The position numbers were made by a program, and so were the translations under genes. From contig DFXM01000047.1 of assembly GCA_002381695.1 (NCBI GenBank), positions 404 to 54,095 on the forward strand: a stretch of DNA of 53,692 nucleotides. Reading direction: 5' to 3'. Below are positions 32,502 to 41,831 of this stretch, piece after piece. The notes beneath the pieces were generated by a model. The model was not told the DNA's origin and did not search any database. It saw nothing but the letters and a program-made list of their open reading frames with translations. Position 1 is the stretch's first letter. Every line of letters starts with the position of its first letter. Source of the DNA: Clostridium sp. UBA4108 (lineage in GTDB: Bacteria; Bacillota; Clostridia; Clostridiales; Clostridiaceae).

Positions 32502-34535
32502 ATGGAGAATAATCATCTTGAAGAAGAGATATTAGATAAGCAATATGATTCGGTACTTATGAAAAGGCTTTTAAAATTTGCAAAACCATATAAAGGGTTA
32601 ATTTTAGTGGTTGTTATAATAATGTTTGTAGTAGTATGTATGGATTTATATGTGCCATTTCTTGTTAAGAATGTTATAGATAATAACATAAATCCATCGA
32701 AAGGGATTTATAGTATCGTTGAAACACCTCAAGAAGAGGGAGTGGAATTAGCTTCAAATAAATATGTAATAAGGGGAAAAGAAAATCTAGGAACAAGAGC
32801 AACTATAGTATATGATGAAAATAATGTACCTTTTGTTGTAGAAGGAATCACAGAGGAAAATAGGTCCTATAAATTAGAAGGAGATACATTTACCCAAGAT
32901 AATAATAGTTACAAGGCACATAAAATAAGTATAGAGGATATAAAAATATTAAGAAATGAGGATTTAAGGTCTATTAAAGTTAGTGCAGTTATATTACTTG
33001 GAATAGGAATACTAACCTTTATTTTGAATTATATTCAGATATTTATACTACAATATACAGGTCAAAAAATAATATTTAATATTAGAGCAACTATATTTAG
33101 ACATGTGGAAGAACTTTCGCTTTCTTTCTATGATAAAAATCCTGTAGGAAGATTAGTTACTAGAGTTACTAATGATGTAGAAACCTTAAATGAAATGTAT
33201 ACCTCTGTACTTATATATCTGATTAAAGATTTTTTCTTAGTGATTGGAATAGTGATTGCCATGTTTATACTTAATGTGAAAATGGCCATAGTTTCAATAA
33301 TAACTTTACCATTAGTTATTGCACTGACCTTCATATTTAGAAAATATGACAGGGAAGCCTATAGGAAGGTTAGAGCTAGGATATCTAGAATCAACTCTTC
33401 ATTATCTGAAAATATAACTGGTATGAAGACAGTACAGATATACGGGGTGGAAGAAAAAAAATATAAGGAATTTGATAAGATTAATACATCCTATTCAGAT
33501 GCAGCCATGGAACAAATTAGAGTTTTTGCTATATTTAGACCTGTCATGGACATGGTATATCAATTGGCATTAGCTATACTTATATGGGTAGGAGGAAGTG
33601 CTGTATTAAATTTAACCATCGAACTAGGAGTACTATATGCTTTTATTAGCTATATAATGAAATTATTCCAACCTATATTTGACCTTTCAGAGAAATTTGA
33701 TATACTGCAATCTTCAATGGCCTCATCAGAAAGAATATTTATGCTTTTAGATAATGACAACTCTATTAAAGATCCTAAAGAACCTAAACATATAGGTAGG
33801 GCAAAGGGTGAAATAGAATTTAAAAACGTATGGTTCGCTTATAATGACGAGGATTGGGTTTTAAAGGATGTAAGTTTTAAAATCAATGTGGGAGAAACTA
33901 TGGCCTTTGTAGGTGCTACAGGAGCAGGTAAAACTTCTATAATTAGTTTAATTACTAGATTATACGATATTCAAAAGGGAGAAATATTAATTGATGGAGT
34001 AAACATTAAATCTATGGCTCAAGAAGAGTTGAGGAAAAATGTAGCTACAGTACTTCAAGATGTATTCTTATTTGCAGGTGATATAAAAGGTAATGTCAGG
34101 TTAAATAATGAAAATATTAGTGATGACGATGTTATAAAAGCTTGTAAATACGTGAATGCTAATGTGTTTATTGATAAATTACCTGATGGGTATAGTTCTA
34201 AAGTCAATGAGCGAGGAACCACATTTTCTCAAGGAGAAAGACAACTTATTGCTTTTGCTAGAGCACTGGCCTTTAATCCCCCAATATTAGTTTTAGATGA
34301 GGCCACTTCTAATATTGATACTGAGACAGAAAGTTTAATTCAAGATGCCTTAGATAAATTGACAAAAGGAAGGACTACAATTGTAGTAGCCCATAGGTTA
34401 TCAACTATAAAGAATGCTAATAAAATTATAGTTATGCATAAGGGGAGAGTAAGAGAAATTGGTACTCATAGTGAATTATTAGCTAAGGGTGGATTATATA
34501 GCAATTTATACAAACTTCAATATGCAGAGAAATAA
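32502..34535 (+). CDS. ABC exporter subunit with large outer loop (YheH/BmrD-like)
   Basis: This is the 677-aa partner of the upstream half. Helix 1 is about residues 32-52 and helix 2 about 159-184, separated by an unusual outer domain of about 100 residues (61-157), as in the YheH/BmrD group. Walker A is GATGAGKTS and the catalytic Glu is present (LVLDEATSNID), but the signature is FSQGERQ rather than LSGGQ. The two halves thus form one good and one degenerate ATP site. The site GGGGAGG lies in the upstream gene's end. Confidence 0.93.
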   Translation: MENNHLEEEILDKQYDSVLMKRLLKFAKPYKGLILVVVIIMFVVVCMDLYVPFLVKNVIDNNINPSKGIYSIVETPQEEGVELASNKYVIRGKENLGTRATIVYDENNVPFVVEGITEENRSYKLEGDTFTQDNNSYKAHKISIEDIKILRNEDLRSIKVSAVILLGIGILTFILNYIQIFILQYTGQKIIFNIRATIFRHVEELSLSFYDKNPVGRLVTRVTNDVETLNEMYTSVLIYLIKDFFLVIGIVIAMFILNVKMAIVSIITLPLVIALTFIFRKYDREAYRKVRARISRINSSLSENITGMKTVQIYGVEEKKYKEFDKINTSYSDAAMEQIRVFAIFRPVMDMVYQLALAILIWVGGSAVLNLTIELGVLYAFISYIMKLFQPIFDLSEKFDILQSSMASSERIFMLLDNDNSIKDPKEPKHIGRAKGEIEFKNVWFAYNDEDWVLKDVSFKINVGETMAFVGATGAGKTSIISLITRLYDIQKGEILIDGVNIKSMAQEELRKNVATVLQDVFLFAGDIKGNVRLNNENISDDDVIKACKYVNANVFIDKLPDGYSSKVNERGTTFSQGERQLIAFARALAFNPPILVLDEATSNIDTETESLIQDALDKLTKGRTTIVVAHRLSTIKNANKIIVMHKGRVREIGTHSELLAKGGLYSNLYKLQYAEK

Positions 34536-34537
34536 AA

Positions 34538-34570
34538 AAGTGCTAGTACCTTAATGGTACTAGCATTAAT
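34538..34570 (+). terminator. Terminator after the ABC exporter operon
   Basis: TGCTAGTACC (34541-34550) pairs with GGTACTAGCA (34556-34565) around TTAAT. AAAAAAG precedes it, so it may work both ways. Confidence 0.8.
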
Positions 34571-34648
34571 CAATTTAATTTAAATTAAGTTTATTTATGG
34601 GGGAACATTCAAACTATAACATTATAGTAATGAATGCATATTGCAAAA

Positions 34649-35326
34649 TTAGACTTTAAGGTAGGTTATACCATCAAGTGGTATTAGAGCTTGTGGCGAA
34701 GGGTCATTACCAGCTAAGCCCACAAGATATATAGTATAATATTTATCACCTTTTAGTGATATATTAGGAACATATAGAATTGGGATACCAGTATCAGCTA
34801 AATCTATTGACATATCATATCTACCTGGAGCTAATTCAATATAGTCAGTTATATCTAGAAAATTTAAACCTCTATATAGTATAGGGCCATCTGGTATAGC
34901 AATATCTACAGCAGGTATATTTTCTATAAATTGAGCTACTCTAACTTTAGCCTTACCTTTAGTAGGAGAACTTAGTGGTGTCTCAACAGCAGGGACTAAA
35001 ATTAAATCACCGTCAATATCCTTTACTGCTGCAACTGTAATTACTGTTTTAGGAGGAACAAATAGATCTTCATTAAATAGAAGGTTTGAAGTATCGCCAG
35101 TTTTATATATCTTTATATTGTAGGTTGAGGAAGGTACTTCAAAATAATCAGTGAAGGCTCTATATTCTAAATCAGTAATTGTAGGTCTATCATTAATATA
35201 AATATCTACATTAGGAGTTCTAGGTGCAGCATGAAGAATTCTAATAAATGAATTCATATTTTCTGCATTAGCTTCAACATCTTCTTTTCTCATAGCATTA
35301 TGTTTTGAAAAATAATTAGGATACAT
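34649..35326 (-). CDS. DUF4397 domain protein
   Basis: This 225-aa protein of two similar beta-sandwich halves has IRILHAAPRTPNVDIYINDRP at about 27-47 and VRVAQFIENIPAVDIAIPDGP at about 128-148. Each is followed by a Y..F/Y(I/F)E(V/L)..G.Y.. segment (TDYFEVPSSTYNIKIY; TDYIELAPGRYDMSID). That is the DUF4397 repeat. There is no signal peptide or sortase motif, unlike many DUF4397 proteins, so it may be cytoplasmic or spore-associated. The site GAGG is modest. The function is unknown. Confidence 0.82.
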   Translation of the reverse strand: MYPNYFSKHNAMRKEDVEANAENMNSFIRILHAAPRTPNVDIYINDRPTITDLEYRAFTDYFEVPSSTYNIKIYKTGDTSNLLFNEDLFVPPKTVITVAAVKDIDGDLILVPAVETPLSSPTKGKAKVRVAQFIENIPAVDIAIPDGPILYRGLNFLDITDYIELAPGRYDMSIDLADTGIPILYVPNISLKGDKYYTIYLVGLAGNDPSPQALIPLDGITYLKV

Positions 35327-35387
35327 TTTAACCTCACGAAGAAATGCTTCTAGAATTAATATATGTAGCTTTAAAGGAATGGTTACA

Positions 35388-35422
35388 AAAAAAGCATAGA
35401 ATAAAAAAATAATCTATGCTTT
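35388..35422 (-). terminator. Terminator after corA
   Basis: AAAGCATAGA (35391-35400) pairs with TCTATGCTTT (35413-35422). Upstream As at 35387-35393 give the U-tract on the minus strand. Confidence 0.75.
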
Positions 35423-35430
35423 GAAATTTA

Positions 35431-36369
35431 TTAAAACATATCTTTTTTAACTAAATAAACCACTGCAACCATTGTTATAAGAAAAACCACAGTAGTAACA
35501 ATGGTAAATCCATTATTCTCCAGAGAAAATGGGATGTCAGTTACATTCATTCCAAACATACCAGATATTAAGGTTGGAATAGCTAAGACTATAGTTACAG
35601 AGGTTAAATATTTCATAACTTGGTTTTGATTATTAGAAATTATTGAAGCAAAAACATTCATAGTGCCGTTTAATACATCGCTATATATACTACACATTTC
35701 AATAGCTTGTCTATTTTCAATGATAACATCCTCTAAAATGTCTCTATCTTCATCATATTTAGTCAGTATTTCTAGTTTAAGAAGCTTTTCCAAGGTAAGC
35801 TCATTAGATTTTAAGGAAGTTGAGAAATAAACTAAGGATTTTTGAAGTGCAAATAGTTGTATAAGTTCTCTATTTTTTAAGGATTTATATAAAGTTTTCT
35901 CAACTAGAAGACTTTTTTTATTTATTTGTCTTAAATAAAGTAAGTAATAGTTAGATACTCTATAAAGTATTTGAAGCATAAATCTTACCTTTTTAAAAGT
36001 AAAGAAAGAAGGAATTCTCTCCTTGTTAAAATCTGCCAGTATACCACTATTTTTTAAACAAACTGTAAGTATAACCTGTGCATTGCTGATTATTGCTAAG
36101 GGATATGTATCATAGGTTAAAGAGTTGTCATCTACATCTGTAAAAGGAATGTCGAGGATGACTAAAGTACAATCATCTTCTATTTCAATTCTAGATCCTT
36201 CCTCTTCATCAAGAGCAGCATGAATAAAATCTTTTGGAATATTTAATTTTTGGCTTAGTAGAAGTATTTCTTCATCAGAAGGAGCTACTAGATTTATCCA
36301 ACAACCACTTTCTATATCTTCTATAGTGTGTAAAACACCATTTAATTCACTCTTATATATAGAAATCAT
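35431..36369 (-). CDS. corA: CorA-family magnesium transporter
   Basis: The 312-aa protein has a soluble N-terminal domain (1-250) and two C-terminal membrane helices. The signature GMFGMNVTDIPF sits between helix 1 (LTSVTIVLAIPTLISGMFGMN) and helix 2 (FTIVTTVVFLITMVAVVYLV), followed by the basic KKDMF tail. The GMN motif marks a pentameric CorA channel for Mg2+ (possibly Co2+ or Zn2+ export in some lineages). No M-box leader is seen. ATG has AAGAGGTG. It is divergent from the MntP-like gene. Confidence 0.93.
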   Translation of the reverse strand: MISIYKSELNGVLHTIEDIESGCWINLVAPSDEEILLLSQKLNIPKDFIHAALDEEEGSRIEIEDDCTLVILDIPFTDVDDNSLTYDTYPLAIISNAQVILTVCLKNSGILADFNKERIPSFFTFKKVRFMLQILYRVSNYYLLYLRQINKKSLLVEKTLYKSLKNRELIQLFALQKSLVYFSTSLKSNELTLEKLLKLEILTKYDEDRDILEDVIIENRQAIEMCSIYSDVLNGTMNVFASIISNNQNQVMKYLTSVTIVLAIPTLISGMFGMNVTDIPFSLENNGFTIVTTVVFLITMVAVVYLVKKDMF

Positions 36370-36528
36370 ATGTTCACCTCTTATAAAATGTTAGGATGTA
36401 TATTCTAAATCTTAATAATATACATAACATATATTTTAGCACTATAATGTAATTTGACAACATAAACATAAGATATAAAAGTAAATTTATTTATAAATAT
36501 AGATTTAACATGTAATAAATAATTATTA

Positions 36529-36553
36529 ATCATAATATAAGTTATGATATAAT
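36529..36553 (+). promoter_or_regulatory. mntP-like gene promoter -10 with adjacent inverted repeat
   Basis: TATAAT at 36548-36553 is preceded by the inverted repeat ATCATAA (36529-36535) / TTATGAT (36542-36548) with a 6-base spacer. It covers the -35 to -10 gap, where a repressor would act. No good -35 hexamer is visible, which fits a regulated promoter. No yybP-ykoY riboswitch is present. Confidence 0.4.
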
Positions 36554-36585
36554 AATTAAGTGGTATGTAATTATGGAGGGGTCTT

Positions 36586-37137
36586 ATGACATTAGGTGAA
36601 CTGTTTATAATAGCCGTGGCTGTTTCTTTGGACGCTTTTGGAGTAGCTTTATGTATAGGATTAAATGGGGAGGTAAAATTCAGAAAAAAAACAATTTTTT
36701 CAATTTCATTTGGCTTTTTTCAATTTTTATTTTCTCTAATAGGTGGTATAGGAGGAAAAATATTTATTGAAAGAGTCGTAGCAGTTCCATCTATAATTGG
36801 TGGAATGGTCATAGCTATAGTTGGAGTATTAATGATTAAAGAAGGTATGGAATGTAAGAATGACAATTTGATTCTAAACCCTAAAATGTACTGTATACTA
36901 GGGATTTCCGTTAGTATTGATGCAATAGTTGTGGGATTTGTTACTTTATCAGCATTAAGAAGTATGGTAATATTAATTACATATACAGTAATTATAGGTA
37001 TTGTTACTCTGATAATGAGTATAGTAGCTTTTATAATTTCTAAATATTTAGTTAGAATAGAAGTTATAGGGAAATATGCGGATTATATTGGAGGAATAAT
37101 ATTGATATTATTTGGACTTAAAATGATTTTTTTCTAA
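36586..37137 (+). CDS. MntP/YtaF-family manganese efflux pump
   Basis: The 183-aa, six-helix membrane protein is built of two inverted halves. The paired Asp motifs are AVAVSLDAFGVAL (about 10-22) and LGISVSIDAIVVGF (about 104-117), the hallmark of MntP. YtaF, annotated as a sporulation protein, belongs to the same fold, so manganese export is likely but not certain. ATG has GGAGGGG. It is 18 bases before pepD and probably cotranscribed. Confidence 0.85.
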   Translation: MTLGELFIIAVAVSLDAFGVALCIGLNGEVKFRKKTIFSISFGFFQFLFSLIGGIGGKIFIERVVAVPSIIGGMVIAIVGVLMIKEGMECKNDNLILNPKMYCILGISVSIDAIVVGFVTLSALRSMVILITYTVIIGIVTLIMSIVAFIISKYLVRIEVIGKYADYIGGIILILFGLKMIFF

Positions 37138-37155
37138 AGAAAGGATGAGTAAACT

Positions 37156-38610
37156 ATGGAAACATTAAGAGAACTAAAAAGTTATGAAGTATTTAATTTT
37201 TTTAAAGAAATGAATAAGATTCCAAGAGGTTCAGGTAATGAAAAGGCCATTAGTGATTGGTTGGTAAAGTTTGCAAAAGAAAGAAATTTAGATGTAATTC
37301 AAGATCATGCAATGAATATAATTATTAGAAAACCAGGAACAAAAGGATATGAAGATTCACCAACAATTATTTTACAAGGACATATGGATATGGTTTGTGA
37401 AAAGAATGCAGGAACAGTGCATGACTTTGAAAAAGATCCTATTGAGTTTATAGTTGATGGAGATTTTATAAAAGCTAATGGAACTACACTAGGTGCAGAT
37501 AATGGAATTGCAGTAGCTTTTGGTTTAGCTATACTTGATTCTAGTGAAATTGCGCATCCACCAATAGAACTTTTAGTGACAACAGAAGAAGAAACAGGTA
37601 TGGGTGGAGCAACTGCATTAAATCCAGAACATTTGAATGGAAGAATATTAATTAATATAGATTCTGAAGAAGAGGGAGTGCTTTTAGTAAGCTGTGCTGG
37701 TGGAGTAAAAGCTAAGATCTCTATTCCAGTAGAATATGAAGAAATTGATGATAACTATTCTACAATGGTAGTAAAAATTAGAGGGCTAAAAGGTGGTCAC
37801 TCTGGTATGGAGATAAATAAGGAAAGAGGAAACTCAAATAAACTTATGGGAAGATTCTTAATGGATCTTGACTCAGTGGTAGATTTTAAATTATTATCAT
37901 TAAATGGTGGATCTAAGATGAATGCTATTCCAAGAGAAGCAGATGCCATTATAGCAGTTAGGATAGATGAATTGTCAAAAGTTCAAGAGAAAATTAATCA
38001 ATGGAGTTCAATATTTAAGAATGAATTACAAGGTGTTGATGATAGCCTAGTATTAAACTGTGAAAAAATTGATGCTTCGAATAAGGTATTTAGTGGAGAA
38101 AGTAAAACAGCAGTACTAAGAACTTTATTTATGATGCCTAACGGAGTCCAAACTATGAGTATGTCTATAGATGGACTTGTTCAAAGTTCTACTAATGTGG
38201 GGGTTGTTATTACAAAACAAGACAGCGTTGAATTTGATAATGCAATTAGAAGTTCTGTAAAATCTTTAAAGAAAGCTATAGTAGATCAGATGACTGTTCT
38301 TGCACAACTTTTAGGTGGTAGCATTGAGTTTGAAGCAGACTATCCTGAATGGCAATATAATCCAAATTCTAAGATTAGAGAAATATTTGAAAAAGCATAT
38401 GAAAAGACCTTTAGTAAAAAAGCCGAAATTTCAGCAATCCATGCTGGACTTGAATGTGGCTTACTAAGTGATAAGTTTAATGGGGCAATAGATCAAATAT
38501 CTTTTGGACCAAACATCTATGATGTTCATACTCCTGATGAGCATGTAAGTATTTCATCTGTAGATAGAATGTACAAATATTTACTTGAAGTATTAAAATC
38601 AATAAAATAG
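37156..38610 (+). CDS. pepD: Aminoacyl-histidine dipeptidase (PepD, M20)
   Basis: This cytoplasmic di-zinc M20C dipeptidase (484 aa) cleaves Xaa-His and related dipeptides. It has LQGHMDMVCEK (first His ligand), TLGADNGIAVAFG (bridging Asp), TTEEETGMGGA (catalytic Glu pair) and the lid-domain GLKGGHSGMEI; the C-terminal AIHAGLECG supplies a further ligand. ATG has AAAGGATGAG. It is in an operon with the MntP-like gene and ends in a terminator. Confidence 0.95.
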   Translation: METLRELKSYEVFNFFKEMNKIPRGSGNEKAISDWLVKFAKERNLDVIQDHAMNIIIRKPGTKGYEDSPTIILQGHMDMVCEKNAGTVHDFEKDPIEFIVDGDFIKANGTTLGADNGIAVAFGLAILDSSEIAHPPIELLVTTEEETGMGGATALNPEHLNGRILINIDSEEEGVLLVSCAGGVKAKISIPVEYEEIDDNYSTMVVKIRGLKGGHSGMEINKERGNSNKLMGRFLMDLDSVVDFKLLSLNGGSKMNAIPREADAIIAVRIDELSKVQEKINQWSSIFKNELQGVDDSLVLNCEKIDASNKVFSGESKTAVLRTLFMMPNGVQTMSMSIDGLVQSSTNVGVVITKQDSVEFDNAIRSSVKSLKKAIVDQMTVLAQLLGGSIEFEADYPEWQYNPNSKIREIFEKAYEKTFSKKAEISAIHAGLECGLLSDKFNGAIDQISFGPNIYDVHTPDEHVSISSVDRMYKYLLEVLKSIK

Positions 38611-38620
38611 AATCTAAGAT

Positions 38621-38652
38621 AAAAAATCTCCGGTAATTTGGAGATTTTTTAT
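38621..38652 (+). terminator. Terminator after pepD
   Basis: AAAAAATCTCC (38621-38631) pairs with GGAGATTTTTT (38640-38650), a perfect 11-bp stem. The symmetric A/T flanks allow use from both sides. Confidence 0.88.
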
Positions 38653-38738
38653 TTGTACATTATATCAAATTAAGGTATACTAAAAATTAGAAAAATATAA
38701 AACTTTAATAAGCCGATTAATCTATGATGATTTAGATT

Positions 38739-39122
38739 TTACTTATTGAACACATCATCTATGTGGTATATGTTTTTAATTTTCCATATGTTTTTAGAAT
38801 TTTTTTCTAAATGTATGTCATATCTAATAGTTTTATAGGGAGGATGGCTATCTATACCAGTTACTTCCACTATACAGAAGGTATTATCTGAAAATTTAAT
38901 TTCATAATTATCTAAAGAATAGAGTTTATTTTTATTAAATAAACCGGTAGTAGTATAATTTTTTACTGCATAATCCAAATCTGTATAATTCATATTATTA
39001 TACCGATTTATGGAGATATAAATACATAACGTTATTAAAAATAGTGATATAAAAAATACATTGAATATAGAAAGAGATTTTCTTTTTATATATTTATTTT
39101 TTTTGTAAATGAATTTATACAT
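38739..39122 (-). CDS. Small membrane-anchored protein (127 aa, hypothetical)
   Basis: A very basic cytoplasmic tip (YKKNKYIKRK) is followed by one hydrophobic segment (about residues 19-38, IFNVFFISLFLITLCIYIS) and an outer domain of about 85 aa with strands ending WKIKNIYHIDDVF. The outer part resembles an NTF2-like or DUF4829-like small domain, but I cannot assign it. ATG has AAGGTGATG. It is a single gene on the minus strand. Confidence 0.6.
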   Translation of the reverse strand: MYKFIYKKNKYIKRKSLSIFNVFFISLFLITLCIYISINRYNNMNYTDLDYAVKNYTTTGLFNKNKLYSLDNYEIKFSDNTFCIVEVTGIDSHPPYKTIRYDIHLEKNSKNIWKIKNIYHIDDVFNK

Positions 39123-39214
39123 AATTAAATCATCACCTTAAGATAAATTACAATATATAAATTATAAAATAAAATGGCATAATTGTCAATATTTTACATT
39201 AGGAGAGTGGAGCA

Positions 39215-39610
39215 ATGGAATTTTCTTCAATTGTGTTAATGGAAGTAGATAAGCAGAAGCATTTCATAAAAGAGTTAGGAAGTTACGAAATTGGTCAGGG
39301 TGCAGAAAATATAAGAAAATTTTTTTGTCAGGGTGAAGAAATAACTGTTTATTTCGATACTAATAAAGAGGTTGAAGATTGGGAATTTACTGCCATATAT
39401 GATTTCTTTAATGAAGAGGACTTTAGTAATAACGGATTTACTATTGAACCCTATGATGAAGAATATAATCCAACATGGATAGTTAAATTCCAATATCATG
39501 AGGATCATGAGGTGGTAAAAGAAAAGATTAATAGATTATGTTCACTTATAACTTTAAATATGAAAATAGTTTTTGACAAAATAAAAGATAAACAATCGGA
39601 TTATAATTAA
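39215..39610 (+). CDS. Conserved-looking soluble protein (131 aa, hypothetical)
   Basis: The protein is acidic, with no signal peptide or membrane helix: MEFSSIVLMEVDKQKHFIKELGSYEIGQG, then FTAIYDFFNEEDFSNNGFTIEPYDEEYNPTWIVKF, and a helical end (VVKEKINRLCSLITLNM). I do not recognise the family with confidence; it could be a clostridial DUF. AGGAGAG precedes ATG 39215. It lies 27 bases before the HD-GYP gene, so cotranscription and a link to c-di-GMP signalling are possible. Confidence 0.7.
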   Translation: MEFSSIVLMEVDKQKHFIKELGSYEIGQGAENIRKFFCQGEEITVYFDTNKEVEDWEFTAIYDFFNEEDFSNNGFTIEPYDEEYNPTWIVKFQYHEDHEVVKEKINRLCSLITLNMKIVFDKIKDKQSDYN

Positions 39611-39637
39611 AGGATATTAACATCCGAGGGGGGAACT

Positions 39638-40690
39638 ATGCGATTAGAATACATTAGTAAAGTAAAAGAAAATGATGTGTTGGGGAAAAATGTATATACT
39701 AATGATGGAAAGATATTATTGCGAGCTGGCGTAAAACTTTCGGACTTATATATAAAGAGACTAAATGAATTAGGTGTATATTATGTATATTTAGAAGATG
39801 TTAGATTGGATGATGTAGAGGTAGAAGATGAGAAGTTAACTTTACTAAAACAACAAACTATGCAAAGTTTAAGAGAAATTTCAAGAGGTGTAGGTATTGT
39901 TGAAAGTAGCAAAAGGTATTTACAAACAGTGGATGAGTTAATAGATTATATTGTGGAAATTAATGATGTAAATAAGAGTTTGACGGATATACGAACTCAT
40001 GATAATTATACATTTATACATAGCGTTAACACTGGAGTTATGGCTGTATTCTTTGGAATGACTTTGGGAATGAAGAGACAAAGTCTTACAGAATTAGCAA
40101 TAGGTGGAATGCTTCACGATATAGGAAAGATAAAGATAGCTACTAGTGTTATAAATAAAGAAGGCCCCCTTACGGATGAAGAGTTTAATGAAATGAGGAA
40201 ACATCCTATTTATGGGAGAAAACTTCTTGAAAAAAATGTTAATATACCATCTACATCTATTTTAGCGATAGAACAACATCATGAAAAGATAAACGGAAAA
40301 GGTTATCCTTATGGATTACGAGGAGAAGAAATCAGTACATTTGGGAAGATAACTGGAATTTGTGATGTTTATGACGCAGTAAATAGTAATAGAAGTTATA
40401 GAAAAAAATTTAATCCTAATGAGGCATATGAGCTTATATTGTCAGGGTGTGGTATAGACTTTGATAATAAGTTAGTAAATATTTTTAGAAATACTTTTTC
40501 AGTGTATAGCTTGGGATCTTGTGTAAAGCTTTCAAATGGGGTAGAAGGATATGTTATCAGGCAAAATTCTAGGTTTCCAGATAGACCAGTGATAAGAGTA
40601 CTTTATGATCATGAAACAAGAAAGCCTACAAAATTTTATGAAATTGATTTATTGAAGCATCTTAATTTAATTGTTCAAGAAGTAATATAA
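39638..40690 (+). CDS. HD-GYP domain phosphodiesterase
   Basis: The 350-aa soluble protein has an N-terminal DUF3391-like region (1-120, GKNVYTNDGKILLRAGVKLSDLYIKRL) and an HD-GYP domain: HSVNTGVMAVFFG, GGMLHDIGKIKI (HD), HPIYGRKLLE, EQHHEKINGKGYPYGLRGEEIS (the GYP loop), and CDVYDAVNSNRSYRK. All expected metal ligands are present, so it should hydrolyse c-di-GMP. ATG has CGAGGGGGG. It has no receiver or membrane domain, so input may come from a partner. Confidence 0.94.
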   Translation: MRLEYISKVKENDVLGKNVYTNDGKILLRAGVKLSDLYIKRLNELGVYYVYLEDVRLDDVEVEDEKLTLLKQQTMQSLREISRGVGIVESSKRYLQTVDELIDYIVEINDVNKSLTDIRTHDNYTFIHSVNTGVMAVFFGMTLGMKRQSLTELAIGGMLHDIGKIKIATSVINKEGPLTDEEFNEMRKHPIYGRKLLEKNVNIPSTSILAIEQHHEKINGKGYPYGLRGEEISTFGKITGICDVYDAVNSNRSYRKKFNPNEAYELILSGCGIDFDNKLVNIFRNTFSVYSLGSCVKLSNGVEGYVIRQNSRFPDRPVIRVLYDHETRKPTKFYEIDLLKHLNLIVQEVI

Positions 40691-40714
40691 AGAATTATAA
40701 CTAATATATAGCTT

Positions 40715-40760
40715 AGAAATGCACCTAAACTTAAATTATATGTTGGTGCATCTTTTTTAT
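40715..40760 (+). terminator. Terminator after the HD-GYP gene
   Basis: ATGCACC (40719-40725) pairs with GGTGCAT (40745-40751), extended by AA/TT, then TTTTTT. Confidence 0.8.
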
Positions 40761-40800
40761 TCAGCGAAAGCTAAATATATTAATAACAAAGGGATGGGGT

Positions 40801-41814
40801 ATGAACATGAAAATTTCAAATATAAAAGTTACTATTACTGAAAAAGATTTATATAGTATAGTTTCAGAGGTACTTGATAAGTATATAAAAATACCAGGTA
40901 TAGCTATAAATAAAATACTTATAGATGAATACATTAGTGTAAGTGGAGTTTATAAAAACAAGATAACCATACCTTTTGAATTAGGGATATCTATAAAAGG
41001 AGTTAAGAACAATGTATTATATTTAACTATTGAAAAGATTAATGTTAAAAAGATAAGAATAATAAATTCGATTACTAATATGGTAATAAAAGTAATGACT
41101 AAGCAATTTGAAGAGTTTGGAATAGATATGTGTAAGAAAATTATTAGTATAGATTTTTATAAATTATGCCCTATAATTCCGTGGGTAGATTTTGTAATTA
41201 AGGATCTGAAGCTCATATCTTATGGTTTAGAAGCAGAAGTAAGTGATTTTAATTTTATTAATGAAGAAAACGCACTAGAAAAAAATGAGCATAGTGAAAT
41301 TTCAAACCCTGTTAAGAAAATAGAGATTCCTAAAACAGCAGAAAATAGCAGAGCTAGTAATGCTAGATATACTTATAGAAATTTTAGAGGGGAGTTTAAA
41401 TATAGATTTCCTAAAAAATATGAATGTATGTATGATTACGTAGTGTTAATACCAGATATAATAGCATTATTATTGAGATTATTTAGGGATAAGAAGGTTA
41501 CAAAGGAAACAAAATTTAATATATCTATAGCATTAGCATATCTATTCTTTCCATTAGATATTTTACCTGATAGCATACCATTTATTGGACAAATTGATGA
41601 TATAGCGGTTACTTTTTTTATGCTACAAAAAATATTATGTGACATTCCAGAGGAAATTATTCTAGAAAATTGGGACGGTGAAGAGAATATAATAGTAATT
41701 GTTAAAGAGGCTATAGGGTTTTTGAATGATAAATTTAAAGTAAATGAAATTAAAAAAATAGTAGATATAGTTAGAATATCTTTAAAAAAATCTTATAATT
41801 TTTTTGTAGAGTAA
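40801..41814 (+). CDS. DUF1232 domain protein with a long N-terminal domain
   Basis: The N-terminal part (1-150) looks like a small lipid-binding or tubular domain (repeated ITIPFELGISIKGVKNNVLYLTIEKINV), similar in pattern to LmeA/DUF2993 proteins. A polar linker follows, then the DUF1232 membrane segment (about 243-275, YLFFPLDILPDSIPFIGQIDDIAVTFFML), which is highly characteristic. The function of DUF1232 is unknown. AAAGGGA gives a 7-base spacing to ATG 40801; ATG 40807 is an alternative. It is followed closely by the RNase H gene. Confidence 0.8.
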   Translation: MNMKISNIKVTITEKDLYSIVSEVLDKYIKIPGIAINKILIDEYISVSGVYKNKITIPFELGISIKGVKNNVLYLTIEKINVKKIRIINSITNMVIKVMTKQFEEFGIDMCKKIISIDFYKLCPIIPWVDFVIKDLKLISYGLEAEVSDFNFINEENALEKNEHSEISNPVKKIEIPKTAENSRASNARYTYRNFRGEFKYRFPKKYECMYDYVVLIPDIIALLLRLFRDKKVTKETKFNISIALAYLFFPLDILPDSIPFIGQIDDIAVTFFMLQKILCDIPEEIILENWDGEENIIVIVKEAIGFLNDKFKVNEIKKIVDIVRISLKKSYNFFVE

Positions 41815-41831
41815 CATATAAGGAGAGTATT

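Noticed and set aside
36370..36585. M-box or yybP-ykoY riboswitch between corA and the mntP-like gene
   Set aside because: No conserved core of either class and too little space.
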